A stretch of DNA of 64,000 bases from JAJTFW01 sp046330075 (GTDB taxonomy: Bacteria > Bacteroidota > Bacteroidia > AKYH767-A > OLB10), in the NCBI GenBank assembly GCA_046330075.1, contig JAXLTL010000001.1, forward strand, positions 992,001 to 1,056,000, written 5' to 3'. The notes under the pieces are model-generated. The model worked only from the letters and a program-made list of their open reading frames with translations. It searched no databases and was not told the DNA's origin. Within the stretch, counting starts at the first letter, position 1, and each line of letters starts with the position of its first letter. Position numbers and translations under genes: made by a program. Shown here piece after piece: positions 23,934 through 32,852 of this stretch.

Positions 23934-26357
23934 ATGGCTAAAAAGAAAATATCGCCGATCAACGAGGAATTTGACCTCAAATTACTTGTCACGATTGCAC
24001 AAAAGAATGCGTTGATACTTTTCCTTTTCCTGACTTCGGCGTTATTAATTGCATTGCTGATCATCCGCTACACACCCCCACTCTTCGAAGCCACGGGTGT
24101 ATTGCAAATTTCCGAACAAAACACCGCCCGCAGTGTATTGAATGATGCTACCCTGAAAAATTTCAGTGACCCTAATAACAAACTGGCCTCGAGCATTGAG
24201 CTGATCCGTTCAAAAGTTATCATCGAACGTGTTTTAAAGGGAATGCCGGTAAAAGTCAGTTACTATGCCAAGGGCGAGTTTCTAACGAACGAGCTATACA
24301 AAAACTCTCCTTTCTGGATTGAATACAGATTGATCGACAGCTCTATTGTAGGAGTGCCGATTCAAATTACCTTCAAAAACGCTGATGTCTACAACTTAAG
24401 CTTCAGACAGGATCAAAGCCTCAGCACTGCAGATCTGAAAACAGACCGGTGGATCAAGTTACAGCATCTTGAACTGAACGTGCACCTCGCCAATAAAAGT
24501 GAGTTTAAAAACACCAATTCACTTTTCAATGAATCCACACTTTTCTTTAAAATCAACGATCTGAAATCGCTTACAGAATCGATTATCCGTGATGTACAGG
24601 TGACGCCGCTGAATTCAGAAGCAAAAACCATTCAGATTAAGATTAAAGACCGCAACAACCTGAAAGCGGCCGACATCGTAAACGGGATGTGCAGCGAATA
24701 CAACAAATACGATCTGGAACGGAATTCAGAAGCTGCCGATAAAATCCTGGAGTTTATTGACCAGACCATTGCCAACGTTGATGTTCAGCTGAGCAACTCT
24801 GAAAACTCACTCGAGGATTTTAAAAAGAAAAACAAGATAGTTGTCTCCTCGCTTGATAACTCACACGAACTGGATCAGCTGGACCGGCTGCAAAACGAGT
24901 TATACTCACTGGACCATGAACTGAACATCTACACCAAGATAAAGAGGGAAATTCAAAAAGATCTGGACGTTTCCTCATTCCTGCTCAGCCTCATCGGCAA
25001 GTCCACCAATCCGGTTATTTTAAATCAAATAACAAAGCTCCAGGATTTAAACGATCAACTGGAACAAATCAAGCTTCAGGCCACCGAAAACAGTGAGGTA
25101 TACAAGGCCATGCTGATCAAGGTGAAAAGCCAGAAGGATTTATTGGCGCAGACGATTCGCAATGAAGAGTTCAGAATCCGCACCAACCGCGACGACCGGG
25201 AGAAAGACCTTCATAAACTGGAAGCAACTTTAGGACTTATGCCGGAGCGGCAATCAGAATATGCCAGACTTCAACGCGTTTTCAGTGTCAACGAGAAGTT
25301 TTACTCCATGCTTCTCGAGAAAAAAGCTGAGTTCTCTATCACCCGTGCCGGATATGTCCCGCAGAACATTATCCTGCAGGAAGCCAAATACGGCGCTGCA
25401 CCGATCTCCCCCAAAAAACCACTTATTTACAGCGCCTGCCTGCTGATCGGCTTTGTTATTTCACTCATCCTGATCATTGTAAAATACCTGCTTTACAATG
25501 AAATCAACGCACTGGAAGAAGTAGGACAATATACCGATGCCACGCTGCTTGGTATTGTCCCGAAATACAAACGTGAGATACCCATTTCACAGCTGCTGGT
25601 AGATAAAAATCCCAAATCCGTCATATCAGAAGCATTTCGATCGATCCGTACCAACCTGCAATTCATCTCCAACACTGAAGGAGCTAAACTGATAGCAGTA
25701 ACATCCACGATATCGGGAGAAGGAAAAACCTTCAATGCGATTAACCTGGCGGGTGTTATTGCATTTTCAGGACTCAAGGTGGTGATCCTGGATCTTGACA
25801 TGCGGAAACCAAAGATCCACCTTGGATTCAATGTAGAAAACAACCGTGGTATCAGTACACTGCTGATCGGAAAAGATACGCTGGAAGGCTGTATCCTAAA
25901 AAGCTCACTTGCCAACCTTGACTTCATTACTGCTGGTCCTATTCCTCCCAATCCTTCAGAATTGATCATCAACCCCAAGATGAATCTTCTGCTCAAGGAA
26001 TTAAAGGAGATGTATGACATCATTATCATTGACCTTCCTCCGGTGGGTATTGTAAGTGATGGTATTCCGATGATGCAGATGGCCGACTACCCGCTCTACA
26101 TTCTCCGTGCCAACTACTCCCGCAAAATGTTTATCGCTCAGATAAACAAACTGATGACTGAAAATAAAATTCACAACCTGTCTGTCATTCTGAACGGTGT
26201 TGAAATGTCGCGACTTAAATACGGCTATGGCTATGGCTACAGTTATGGTTATGGTTATGGATACGGCTATAGTTACGGCTATGGTTATTATGAAGACGAT
26301 AATGAGCCAAAAGGATTTATTGACAAACTCAGGAGTGCATTTATCCGTAAACCATGA
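23934..26357 (+). CDS. Polysaccharide co-polymerase / tyrosine autokinase (Wzc family)
   Basis: 807 residues. Membrane helices near 28-48 and 500-522 flank a periplasmic, coiled-coil chain-length domain. The cytoplasmic BY-kinase has Walker A (STISGEGKT, about 591-599), Walker A' (ILDLDMRKP, about 616-624) and Walker B (IIIIDLPP, about 696-703). A C-terminal cluster of about a dozen tyrosines alternating with glycine (about 763-787) is the autophosphorylation tail. Its phosphorylation state normally sets polymer length and export with Wza. Both polymerase-associated and kinase parts are in one chain, as in Wzc. Confidence 0.93.
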   Translation: MAKKKISPINEEFDLKLLVTIAQKNALILFLFLTSALLIALLIIRYTPPLFEATGVLQISEQNTARSVLNDATLKNFSDPNNKLASSIELIRSKVIIERVLKGMPVKVSYYAKGEFLTNELYKNSPFWIEYRLIDSSIVGVPIQITFKNADVYNLSFRQDQSLSTADLKTDRWIKLQHLELNVHLANKSEFKNTNSLFNESTLFFKINDLKSLTESIIRDVQVTPLNSEAKTIQIKIKDRNNLKAADIVNGMCSEYNKYDLERNSEAADKILEFIDQTIANVDVQLSNSENSLEDFKKKNKIVVSSLDNSHELDQLDRLQNELYSLDHELNIYTKIKREIQKDLDVSSFLLSLIGKSTNPVILNQITKLQDLNDQLEQIKLQATENSEVYKAMLIKVKSQKDLLAQTIRNEEFRIRTNRDDREKDLHKLEATLGLMPERQSEYARLQRVFSVNEKFYSMLLEKKAEFSITRAGYVPQNIILQEAKYGAAPISPKKPLIYSACLLIGFVISLILIIVKYLLYNEINALEEVGQYTDATLLGIVPKYKREIPISQLLVDKNPKSVISEAFRSIRTNLQFISNTEGAKLIAVTSTISGEGKTFNAINLAGVIAFSGLKVVILDLDMRKPKIHLGFNVENNRGISTLLIGKDTLEGCILKSSLANLDFITAGPIPPNPSELIINPKMNLLLKELKEMYDIIIIDLPPVGIVSDGIPMMQMADYPLYILRANYSRKMFIAQINKLMTENKIHNLSVILNGVEMSRLKYGYGYGYSYGYGYGYGYSYGYGYYEDDNEPKGFIDKLRSAFIRKP
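26219..26290 (+). repeat. Tyrosine-glycine coding repeat
   Basis: Degenerate hexamer repeat of TAT-GGC/GGT type, with AGT/AGC variants, encoding alternating Tyr-Gly/Ser in the kinase tail. Synonymous codons are mixed, so the peptide pattern looks selected rather than the DNA being a fresh slippage tract. Confidence 0.85.
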
Positions 26358-26360
26358 TTT

Positions 26361-26912
26361 ATGTTGATTGAAAAATTCAATATAGAAGGTCCCTTATTGA
26401 TCACTCCCCGGATTTTCCCTGATGACAGAGGTTATTTTTTTGAATCCTACAATGAGCAGCTGTTTCAATCTCAGGGTCTGACCGCGCGTTTTGTGCAGGA
26501 CAATCAAAGTTGCAGTAAAAAGAATGTCCTGCGTGGCCTTCATTATCAGGCACCGCCTTTTGATCAGGGCAAACTCGTTCGTGTAGTAAAGGGGTCTGTC
26601 ATCGATATTGCAGTTGACATCCGTAAAGGATCTCCCACCTACGGACAGCATCTTCGCATATCATTAGATGCGATTAGCCAAAAAATGTTCTGGATCCCAC
26701 CCGGATTCGCGCATGGCTTTCTATCTTTGGAAGACGATACCATCTTTCTGTATAAGTGCACGAACGTGTATCATAAAGAATCAGAAGGAGGCATCATCTG
26801 GAATGATCCGGCGTTAAACATCGACTGGGGAGTAGCGCACCCGCTCGTATCCCCAAAAGATCTGGAACTTCCGGAATTACATAACATTGAAACTCCTTTT
26901 CGTTATGCCTGA
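26361..26912 (+). CDS. rfbC: dTDP-4-dehydrorhamnose 3,5-epimerase
   Basis: 183 residues, the standard RmlC length. PLLITPRIFPDDRGYFFESYNE, FVQDNQSCSKKNVLRGLHYQ (catalytic His), QGKLVRVVKGSVIDIAVDIRKGSPTYG and WIPPGFAHGFLSLEDD are all present. It makes dTDP-4-dehydro-L-rhamnose for polysaccharide synthesis. rfbA, rfbB and rfbD are not in this window, so the rest of the pathway is encoded elsewhere. It begins three bases after the kinase stop. Confidence 0.94.
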   Translation: MLIEKFNIEGPLLITPRIFPDDRGYFFESYNEQLFQSQGLTARFVQDNQSCSKKNVLRGLHYQAPPFDQGKLVRVVKGSVIDIAVDIRKGSPTYGQHLRISLDAISQKMFWIPPGFAHGFLSLEDDTIFLYKCTNVYHKESEGGIIWNDPALNIDWGVAHPLVSPKDLELPELHNIETPFRYA

Positions 26913-26918
26913 TTGCTC

Positions 26919-28061
26919 ATGACTGACCATATACTCCAGAACAGCAGTTATATTCTCTATACAGCGTTTTTCGCAATGGCTGTGGTATTTTCAACCATGA
27001 TCAATATTCTGTTTCTTCGTTTCTTCAAAACTCTGGGCATCCGCAACAACAGCGATGGTACCATCATCCGCTGGGGTGCATTATCAAAACCATCGATCGG
27101 CGGTATTACTTTTTACATCATATTCCTGCTTTCGCTGGCCAGCTATTCGATTCTTTTTGAACCGGACCAGGACTCCTATCAACTGGGGTTTGTGGGGTTA
27201 TTGCTCTCCTGTGGTGCCGGATTTATCATAGGCTTAGCTGACGATGCCTACAACACGAGGCCCTGGTTAAAGTTCGGCATTCAGTTGCTTTGTGGAGTTA
27301 TCCTGATCATTACAGGCATTCAAATCCATCTTTTCTCGAATGAAATAGCCAATTATGCATTAACCATTTTCTGGGTAGTGGGCATCATGAATTCCATCAA
27401 CATGCTCGACAATATGGATGGCATCACGTCTACGGTTTCACTGGGGATAATTGGGAATACTATCTACAGAATTATTCATAATGGCGATATTACCAATATG
27501 CACTTGCTGGTGCTGATGGGTGTATTTGCATCCCTTGTGGCATTTCTCCGCTTCAACTGGCACCCGTCGAAGATGTACATGGGCGATACGGGTTCACAGT
27601 TTCTTGGCGTGTTTCTGGCCGCCATGGGTATTATTTATTTCTGGAACGACCCGTACACCGAAGGAAATATTGCCACAGGCCGGTTACTTGCCGGAACCGT
27701 CATGACATTCATGATGCCGATTCTGGATACAACGGTCGTTGTCGTTAACAGAATTTCTGCAGGCCGCTCACCGTTTGTTGGCGGAAAAGATCATACCACC
27801 CATAGTCTGGCACTACTTGGACTCAAAGACAATCAGGTTGGATTCGTATTCGTTGGGTTAGCTGCCATCTCACTTATCCTGAATGTGGTAATTGAAGAAT
27901 ATCTGAATGAATGGCAGTACATTTACTCCTTGATCTTTGCTGTCTATTTCCTGTCGTTGCTGGGATTCTTTTTCTATACCACACGCAACAAACGTATCAA
28001 AGGCCGGGAACGATTGAGAGAGATTAAAATCAGCCAGAACGAAGTGGTAGAGAAAGGCTGA
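26919..28061 (+). CDS. WecA/MraY-family undecaprenyl-phosphate sugar-1-phosphate transferase
   Basis: 380 residues, polytopic with about ten membrane helices. Family motifs are in order: GLADDAYNTRPWLKF (Mg-binding aspartates), NSINMLDNMDGITS, MYMGDTGSQFLG and GGKDHTTHSLALLG. It should load the first sugar phosphate (commonly GlcNAc-1-P) onto the lipid carrier and so initiate repeat-unit assembly. A TTG two codons upstream gives a slightly longer frame; the ATG at 26919 is preferred. Its stop abuts the convergent trmD stop. Confidence 0.9.
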   Translation: MTDHILQNSSYILYTAFFAMAVVFSTMINILFLRFFKTLGIRNNSDGTIIRWGALSKPSIGGITFYIIFLLSLASYSILFEPDQDSYQLGFVGLLLSCGAGFIIGLADDAYNTRPWLKFGIQLLCGVILIITGIQIHLFSNEIANYALTIFWVVGIMNSINMLDNMDGITSTVSLGIIGNTIYRIIHNGDITNMHLLVLMGVFASLVAFLRFNWHPSKMYMGDTGSQFLGVFLAAMGIIYFWNDPYTEGNIATGRLLAGTVMTFMMPILDTTVVVVNRISAGRSPFVGGKDHTTHSLALLGLKDNQVGFVFVGLAAISLILNVVIEEYLNEWQYIYSLIFAVYFLSLLGFFFYTTRNKRIKGRERLREIKISQNEVVEKG

Positions 28062-28757
28062 TCAGCCCTGATCTTCTCTGTGCTTTTTCAGTAAATCAGG
28101 ACGTCGCTCCCCTGTACGTTTCACCGACTGATCATAACGCCATTGCCGGATATTAGCCTCATGACCGGAAAGCAGAATATCTGGTACTTTCCAACCACGG
28201 AATTCTGCCGGACGCGTGTACACCGGCGGAGCAATCAGATCATCCTGAAAAGAATCCGACAAGGCAGAAGTTTCATCGTTGAGCACTCCCGGAATCAGGC
28301 GGATAACAGCATCACTAACGACAGCGGCTGCCAGCTCACCACCCGACAAAACATAATCTCCTACACTGATTTCACGCGTAATAAAATGCTCGCGCACCCG
28401 TTCATCCACACCTTTGTAATGGCCACACAATAAAATCAGGTTCTGCATCAGTGACAAGCGGTTTGCCAGGGGTTGCGAAAACTGTTCACCGTCCGGACTC
28501 ATGTAAATCACCTCATCGTAGTGCCGTTTCGACTGCAGCTCTTCAATACATGCAGCAATAGGTTCAATCATCATTACCATACCAGCACCACCGCCAAATG
28601 CATAATCATCGGTATTTCGATGCTTGCTGAATGCATAATCGCGAAGATTAATCAGATTTACTTCCACCAATCCCTTTTCAACCGCCCGTTTCAGAATGGA
28701 ATGACGGAACGGACTCTCGATCAGTTCCGGATGGACGGTGATGATATCAATTCTCAT
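28062..28757 (-). CDS. trmD: tRNA (guanine-N1)-methyltransferase TrmD
   Basis: 231 residues. It methylates G37 of tRNAs with a G at position 36, protecting the reading frame. MRIDIITVHPELIESPFRHSILKRA, FGGGAGMVM, LLCGHYKGVDERV and EISVGDYVLSGGELAA form the SPOUT knot and its SAM pocket. It is convergent with the sugar-transferase gene, the two stops being directly adjacent. A -7 element ends 4 bases before the ATG, so the transcript is predicted to be leaderless. Confidence 0.96.
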   Translation of the reverse strand: MRIDIITVHPELIESPFRHSILKRAVEKGLVEVNLINLRDYAFSKHRNTDDYAFGGGAGMVMMIEPIAACIEELQSKRHYDEVIYMSPDGEQFSQPLANRLSLMQNLILLCGHYKGVDERVREHFITREISVGDYVLSGGELAAAVVSDAVIRLIPGVLNDETSALSDSFQDDLIAPPVYTRPAEFRGWKVPDILLSGHEANIRQWRYDQSVKRTGERRPDLLKKHREDQG

Positions 28758-28761
28758 GCAG

Positions 28762-28769
28762 CAAAAATA
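28762..28769 (-). promoter_or_regulatory. -7 element of trmD
   Basis: Minus-strand TATTTTTG followed by CTGC and the ATG at 28757. It lies in the 16-base gap before the GNAT gene; the -33 region would fall within the end of that gene, where no perfect TTG is seen at the ideal distance. Confidence 0.5.
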
Positions 28770-28773
28770 ACGC

Positions 28774-29232
28774 TCAACCCAATCGCTTCGTCATGAGAAA
28801 ATGCTGAATCTCATTGTAAAGAAGGAATGTTTTCGCAACCACCGAATAACCACAGGAAATATAAAACTCCACTGCATTCTCCCTGGCCTGCAATACCATC
28901 TGAACGGCACCTGCATCCGTGGCAAGCATTTCCAGTTCCTGGATAATTGCAGCTCCCAAACGAAGGTTTCTGAAGCGTGGATCTACCGCCATGTAACGGA
29001 TCTGTCCTTCACGCGGAGAATTCAACTGCAGTCGTCCACAGGCGACCACATCTCCTTCCCTCGTATGCACCATCCGGTGAAATGAAGTTTCCTCCTGCTC
29101 ATCCTTCTCCGTTCCTCTGGGTTGCAGCCAAGGCTCTCTGAGCACCCTCCATCGTAAATCAAAATACTCCTTTTCCATTCCTTTCTGGAACGGATCGGCA
29201 ATCAGGAATCCATCAGGTAATACGGGTTTCAT
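28774..29232 (-). CDS. GNAT-family N-acetyltransferase
   Basis: 152 residues from MKPVLPDGFLIADPF. The acetyl-CoA pocket is visible as IRYMAVDPRFRNLRLGAAIIQELEMLA, followed by NAVEFYISCGYSVV. The Arg/Gln-x-x-Gly signature is changed to RNLRLG, within the normal range. Substrate unknown. The ATG overlaps the CoA-transferase stop by ATGA, and that gene in turn overlaps ctlX, so all three are coupled. Confidence 0.82.
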   Translation of the reverse strand: MKPVLPDGFLIADPFQKGMEKEYFDLRWRVLREPWLQPRGTEKDEQEETSFHRMVHTREGDVVACGRLQLNSPREGQIRYMAVDPRFRNLRLGAAIIQELEMLATDAGAVQMVLQARENAVEFYISCGYSVVAKTFLLYNEIQHFLMTKRLG

Positions 29233-30308
29233 GTTAGTGTAAACGCTATAGTTGAGCATCTTCTAGAGGTTGTATGATCCGGTTCTTTCTGTTCCAGAAT
29301 CAAGGATTGATTTTCAGGCAGGGCAAATACTTCTTTAATGGAACGGATCGCTGCAGCCGGCACCTGCGCCTGATGCAGCATTAACAGCCATTCATCTGCA
29401 GGTCTCGAACGAAATGCGGCACCTAATAACTGCGCAAGTTCATTGCGGTGCTTAACACGTGAGCTGTTATCCCGAAAACGTTCATCCGTTGCCAGTGCCT
29501 CCGAGTCTGTCAGTTTCAACAGTTTCCTGAATTGCTGGTCGGAACCAACTGCCAATAACAATTCGCGCTGATCGGCACAAAGAAAGGTCTCACCATAAGG
29601 AGCAATATTGGGATGAAGAGAGCCCTGTTTCCCGGCTACATAACCTGTATTGAGAAAAGCCGATGACTGATTCATCAAGGAAACCACAGCAGCGGTATAC
29701 AGAGCCACTCCGGCGATGGAGCCTTCACCGGTTTTCTCACGCTTCCAGAGCGCAATCAGTATCGCTTCTTTCAGCTGATGTGCCGAAATCACATCGATGA
29801 GCGCGACCGGCATTTTCAAGGATGGACCACCTGGTTCCCCATTCATTGACATCAGACCGGACTCCGCCTGCAACACGGCATCAAATGCAGTACGCGCCGG
29901 ATTATCTGCAAAGCCCGTGATGCGGCCGATGATCAGTGAAGGAAATTGCTTACGCAACTGTTCTGCATCACATCCGAATTTGCGCTCATCCCCCTCTTTG
30001 AAGTTCATGATGAGCACATCAGCCGTGGCGATCTCGTCCATCACAAGACGATAATCGTCGGGTTGAAGGAGATCGGCAAAAACAACGCGCTTGTTCCAGT
30101 TTACCGAATAATAATACGAAGACGCAGGAGCCTGTGCATCTTCATACGGTAACTTCCATTGACGGGTAACATCTCCGCCGGTTCGCTTATTTTCAATTTT
30201 CACAACGTCAGCACCTAGTTCTGCGAAAAACAATCCTACTGCAGGACCAGCCAGCACGCTGGCCAGTTCCACCACTTTCAATCCATCGAAAATTCTATTG
30301 CGCTCCAT
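29229..30308 (-). CDS. CaiB/BaiF family (type III) CoA-transferase
   Basis: 359 residues. FDGLKVVELASVLAGPAVGLFFAELGADVVKIENKRTGGDVTR is the family start, then VNWNKRVVFADL, a substrate-domain segment GLMSMNGEPGGP, and a C-terminal half with SDQQFRKLLKL. Such enzymes move CoA between carboxylic acids. It is slightly shorter than the 390-400 residues usual for the family but shows no obvious gap. It overlaps both neighbours by a few bases, tying it to the ctlX and GNAT genes; the substrate is not predictable. Confidence 0.87.
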   Translation of the reverse strand: MERNRIFDGLKVVELASVLAGPAVGLFFAELGADVVKIENKRTGGDVTRQWKLPYEDAQAPASSYYYSVNWNKRVVFADLLQPDDYRLVMDEIATADVLIMNFKEGDERKFGCDAEQLRKQFPSLIIGRITGFADNPARTAFDAVLQAESGLMSMNGEPGGPSLKMPVALIDVISAHQLKEAILIALWKREKTGEGSIAGVALYTAAVVSLMNQSSAFLNTGYVAGKQGSLHPNIAPYGETFLCADQRELLLAVGSDQQFRKLLKLTDSEALATDERFRDNSSRVKHRNELAQLLGAAFRSRPADEWLLMLHQAQVPAAAIRSIKEVFALPENQSLILEQKEPDHTTSRRCSTIAFTLT

Positions 30309-31218
30309 CTCCGGTTTTATTTACAAATAACTCAGCCAGCATACATCTCACGCCACCGCCACCGATGCGCTCGATGGTTGGGATGTTCACCACCACAGGC
30401 CTGGCTTCCTTTAACAACATTGATTTCTGATCATCGGTAAAGGCTAGCCAGGAATTCGCTGACACTATCATCCGCAAGTCGCCCTTGCTGTTTTTCAGCA
30501 ATAACATATTTCCACAAAAAGATACCAATTGCTTCCAACCGATTTTAATGATCTCACGACCGGAGGTCTCCAGTTTGCTGCACAACAACGAACGCTCTAT
30601 ATCCGGTACACCATCTGCATACAACACTACATTTCTGTTACCCATACACATCACTACATTGGTATGATAAACAGGATTTCCGTCGGGGTCATAACAATGA
30701 AAGAGAAAAGGCTGATAACCCAACCGGGAGCAGACTTCAGAAAACAAAGCCGGTGTGGTACGGGGACTCTCCACAGCGTAAGCGATACGTGAAAAATGAT
30801 CAAACACAATACTCCCCGTTCCCTCAAGAAAACGAGCTCTCTCTGCGCAACTTCGAACATCATCGGTAACAGAAGTGCGACAAAAACTTCGGATCCGGGA
30901 TATAATTTCCGCGTTGCTTTCACGACGCCTGTTGGCAGCGAACATCGGATACAAAACCAGCTTGCCATCCTCATGCGTACTGAACCAGTTATTCGGGAAG
31001 ATCGCATCCGGTGCTTCCACATCTTCCGATACATGAACCATTACGTGAACGCCTTCAGCTTCCAATTGTGACACAACCTGATCAAACTCCTGCATCGCAA
31101 TTTCATGCACTCCATGCTCAACATCGGAATGCTGGAAGGCATTGGTTCCTGCTGTTTCAGCATTAAATCCAAAACAGGCAGGACGAACCATAAGCACCGC
31201 GGAAGCAGGACTGTGCAT
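30295..31218 (-). CDS. ctlX: Citrulline-hydrolase-like amidinotransferase family protein (CtlX)
   Basis: 307 residues of the amidinotransferase/dimethylargininase fold. MVRPACFGFNAETAGTNAFQ, FPNNWFSTHEDG, LEGTGSIVFDH, VYHTNVVMCMG (catalytic His) and RIGGGGVRCMLAELF (catalytic Cys) follow the CtlX pattern, a group implicated in citrulline use. Arginine-deiminase or dimethylargininase activity cannot be excluded. It is the first gene of a coupled trio with the CoA transferase and GNAT. A -7 element ends 4 bases before the ATG. Confidence 0.83.
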   Translation of the reverse strand: MHSPASAVLMVRPACFGFNAETAGTNAFQHSDVEHGVHEIAMQEFDQVVSQLEAEGVHVMVHVSEDVEAPDAIFPNNWFSTHEDGKLVLYPMFAANRRRESNAEIISRIRSFCRTSVTDDVRSCAERARFLEGTGSIVFDHFSRIAYAVESPRTTPALFSEVCSRLGYQPFLFHCYDPDGNPVYHTNVVMCMGNRNVVLYADGVPDIERSLLCSKLETSGREIIKIGWKQLVSFCGNMLLLKNSKGDLRMIVSANSWLAFTDDQKSMLLKEARPVVVNIPTIERIGGGGVRCMLAELFVNKTGDGAQ

Positions 31219-31222
31219 ACAC

Positions 31223-31230
31223 CAAAAGTA
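31223..31230 (-). promoter_or_regulatory. -7 element of the ctlX operon
   Basis: Minus-strand TACTTTTG, then GTGT and the ATG at 31218. No clear -33 TTG. Confidence 0.5.
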
Positions 31231-31317
31231 GACGTGCGGGTCAGCGGGTTATGGAATGGCAGTCAGGAGTTTTGAGGCGGTTTTTCAACGCCCCGGAGTC
31301 GCGTAAAGTATGAATTA

Positions 31318-31740
31318 TCAGTCCTGTGCAATAAAATACCGGATCGCAAGCTCATATCCTTTCAAACCTAGTCCGGCCACCACCCCTTTGCAGCGGGCTG
31401 CCATCAGGGAATGATGTCTGAAATCCTCCCGGGCATAGACATTTGAAATGTGCACCTCAATTACGGGCGCAGAGATCGAAGCAATAGCATCGGAGATGGC
31501 CACCGAAGTATGAGTATACCCACCGGCATTCATAATAATCCCATCACATTGAAATCCTACTGCATGCAAACGATTAATCAGTTCACCTTCCACATTACTC
31601 TGAAAATAACCAATTTCAATATCCGGGAAAACCATCTTCAGTTGCTCAAGGAAAGCATCAAACGTCACATTGCCATAAACCTCAGGCTCCCGTTTACCGA
31701 GTAGATTCAGGTTCGGCCCATTGATAATTTCTATTTTCAT
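31318..31740 (-). CDS. aroQ: Type II 3-dehydroquinate dehydratase
   Basis: 140 residues. IINGPNLNLLGKREPEVYG (catalytic Tyr/Arg region), QSNVEGELINRLH, NAGGYTHTSVAISDA and EVHISNVYAREDFRHHS (catalytic His) match the dodecameric type II enzyme of the shikimate pathway, which converts 3-dehydroquinate to 3-dehydroshikimate. It is divergent from xerD with a 50-base shared promoter region. Confidence 0.96.
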   Translation of the reverse strand: MKIEIINGPNLNLLGKREPEVYGNVTFDAFLEQLKMVFPDIEIGYFQSNVEGELINRLHAVGFQCDGIIMNAGGYTHTSVAISDAIASISAPVIEVHISNVYAREDFRHHSLMAARCKGVVAGLGLKGYELAIRYFIAQD

Positions 31741-31746
31741 AGACTA

Positions 31747-31784
31747 CGAAGATACATGATCTGTTAAAATGCCATGTATCTTCG
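31747..31784. promoter_or_regulatory. Symmetric divergent promoter of aroQ and xerD
   Basis: A perfect 12-base inverted repeat (CGAAGATACATG at 31747-31758 and CATGTATCTTCG at 31773-31784, spacer 14). Each arm contains one -7-like TATCTTCG, reading outwards. Each ends exactly 6 bases before its own start codon (aroQ 31740, xerD 31791), so both mRNAs would be leaderless or nearly so. The symmetry would also suit a dimeric regulator. Confidence 0.6.
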
Positions 31785-31790
31785 CAACGC

Positions 31791-32693
31791 ATGCAGGTAT
31801 GGAATTCATACATAAAAGGCTTTAAGAGTTATTTGCGGCTGGAGCGATCCCTGTCGGCGAATACCCTCGAAGCCTATGAACACGATCTGGAAAAGCTTGT
31901 GCAATACCTCGACTATAAGAAAATCAATGTTGTTCCGGAGGCGATGAAGCACGATATCCTTCAGGAATTCATCAAATGGATCAACGAACTGGGAATGACA
32001 GCCAGAACCCAGGCCCGGGTATTATCGGGCATCAAAGCATTTTACAAATACCTGCTGATGGAAAACCTGATTCAGGACGATCCCACGGAACTGATAGAAG
32101 GGCCGAAAATCGGACATAAGTTGCCCGACTTTCTGACGGTAGAAGAAATCAACGCGTTGCTGGCAGGCATTGACCTGAGCGAGCCGGAAGGGCAACGTAA
32201 CAAGGCCATGCTGGAAACCCTTTATTCCTGCGGACTCCGGGTATCCGAACTGGTGGGACTGAAAATCTCCCAAACCTATGCTGATGTTGGTTTTGTAAAA
32301 ATCACAGGAAAAGGAAACAAAGAAAGGATCGTTCCCATTGGAAATTCTGCGCTTAAACAAATCGCGATGTATGTGGAAGGTTACCGCAATCATTTACAGA
32401 TACAGGCGGGCCATGAAGACTTTTTATTTCTCAACCGCAGGGGACGTAAACTCACACGCGTGATGGTATTTACAATCATAAAAAATCTTGCTGCAAAAAC
32501 CGGGATACGGACGAGCATCAGTCCACACACATTCCGTCACTCATTCGCCACCCACCTCATTGAAGGCGGAGCCGATCTGAGGGCGGTTCAGGAAATGCTG
32601 GGCCATAGCAGCATTACCACCACTGAAATTTATACTCACCTCGACCGTGACTATCTGCGCTCCGCCATCCTACAATATCATCCGAGAGGCTGA
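31791..32693 (+). CDS. xerD: Tyrosine recombinase XerD
   Basis: 300 residues, the normal Xer length. N-terminal SAM-like DNA-binding domain (SYLRLERSLSANTLEAYEHDL). The catalytic residues are visible: Arg in YSCGLRVSELVGL, Lys in GKGNKERIVPIG, HTFRHSFATHL, the LGHSSITTTEIYTH histidine and the tyrosine therein. It resolves chromosome dimers at dif. Nothing around it suggests a mobile-element integrase: no repeats or tRNA nearby and housekeeping neighbours. Confidence 0.9.
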   Translation: MQVWNSYIKGFKSYLRLERSLSANTLEAYEHDLEKLVQYLDYKKINVVPEAMKHDILQEFIKWINELGMTARTQARVLSGIKAFYKYLLMENLIQDDPTELIEGPKIGHKLPDFLTVEEINALLAGIDLSEPEGQRNKAMLETLYSCGLRVSELVGLKISQTYADVGFVKITGKGNKERIVPIGNSALKQIAMYVEGYRNHLQIQAGHEDFLFLNRRGRKLTRVMVFTIIKNLAAKTGIRTSISPHTFRHSFATHLIEGGADLRAVQEMLGHSSITTTEIYTHLDRDYLRSAILQYHPRG

Positions 32694-32852
32694 TGTGAAA
32701 AAGAATCAATGAAGGAAAACAACAGCGCTCTAAAGTTCTAATTTCAAAGTATTTAATTCACTATTTCTCCATCAACAACCGAAATCTTTTCAACCATTTT
32801 CCACTGCCATTTGTGCCTGAGATCAGAATAAAGTATTTTTATCCAAACCTTC

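Noticed and set aside
28056..28067. The 12-base palindrome GGCTGATCAGCC at the sugar-transferase/trmD junction as a regulatory site.
   Set aside because: It is built from the two opposed stop regions; at most a weak bidirectional terminator, without T tracts.
31791..32693. The tyrosine recombinase as the integrase of a mobile element.
   Set aside because: It has normal XerD length and motifs, housekeeping neighbours and no adjacent tRNA or direct repeats.
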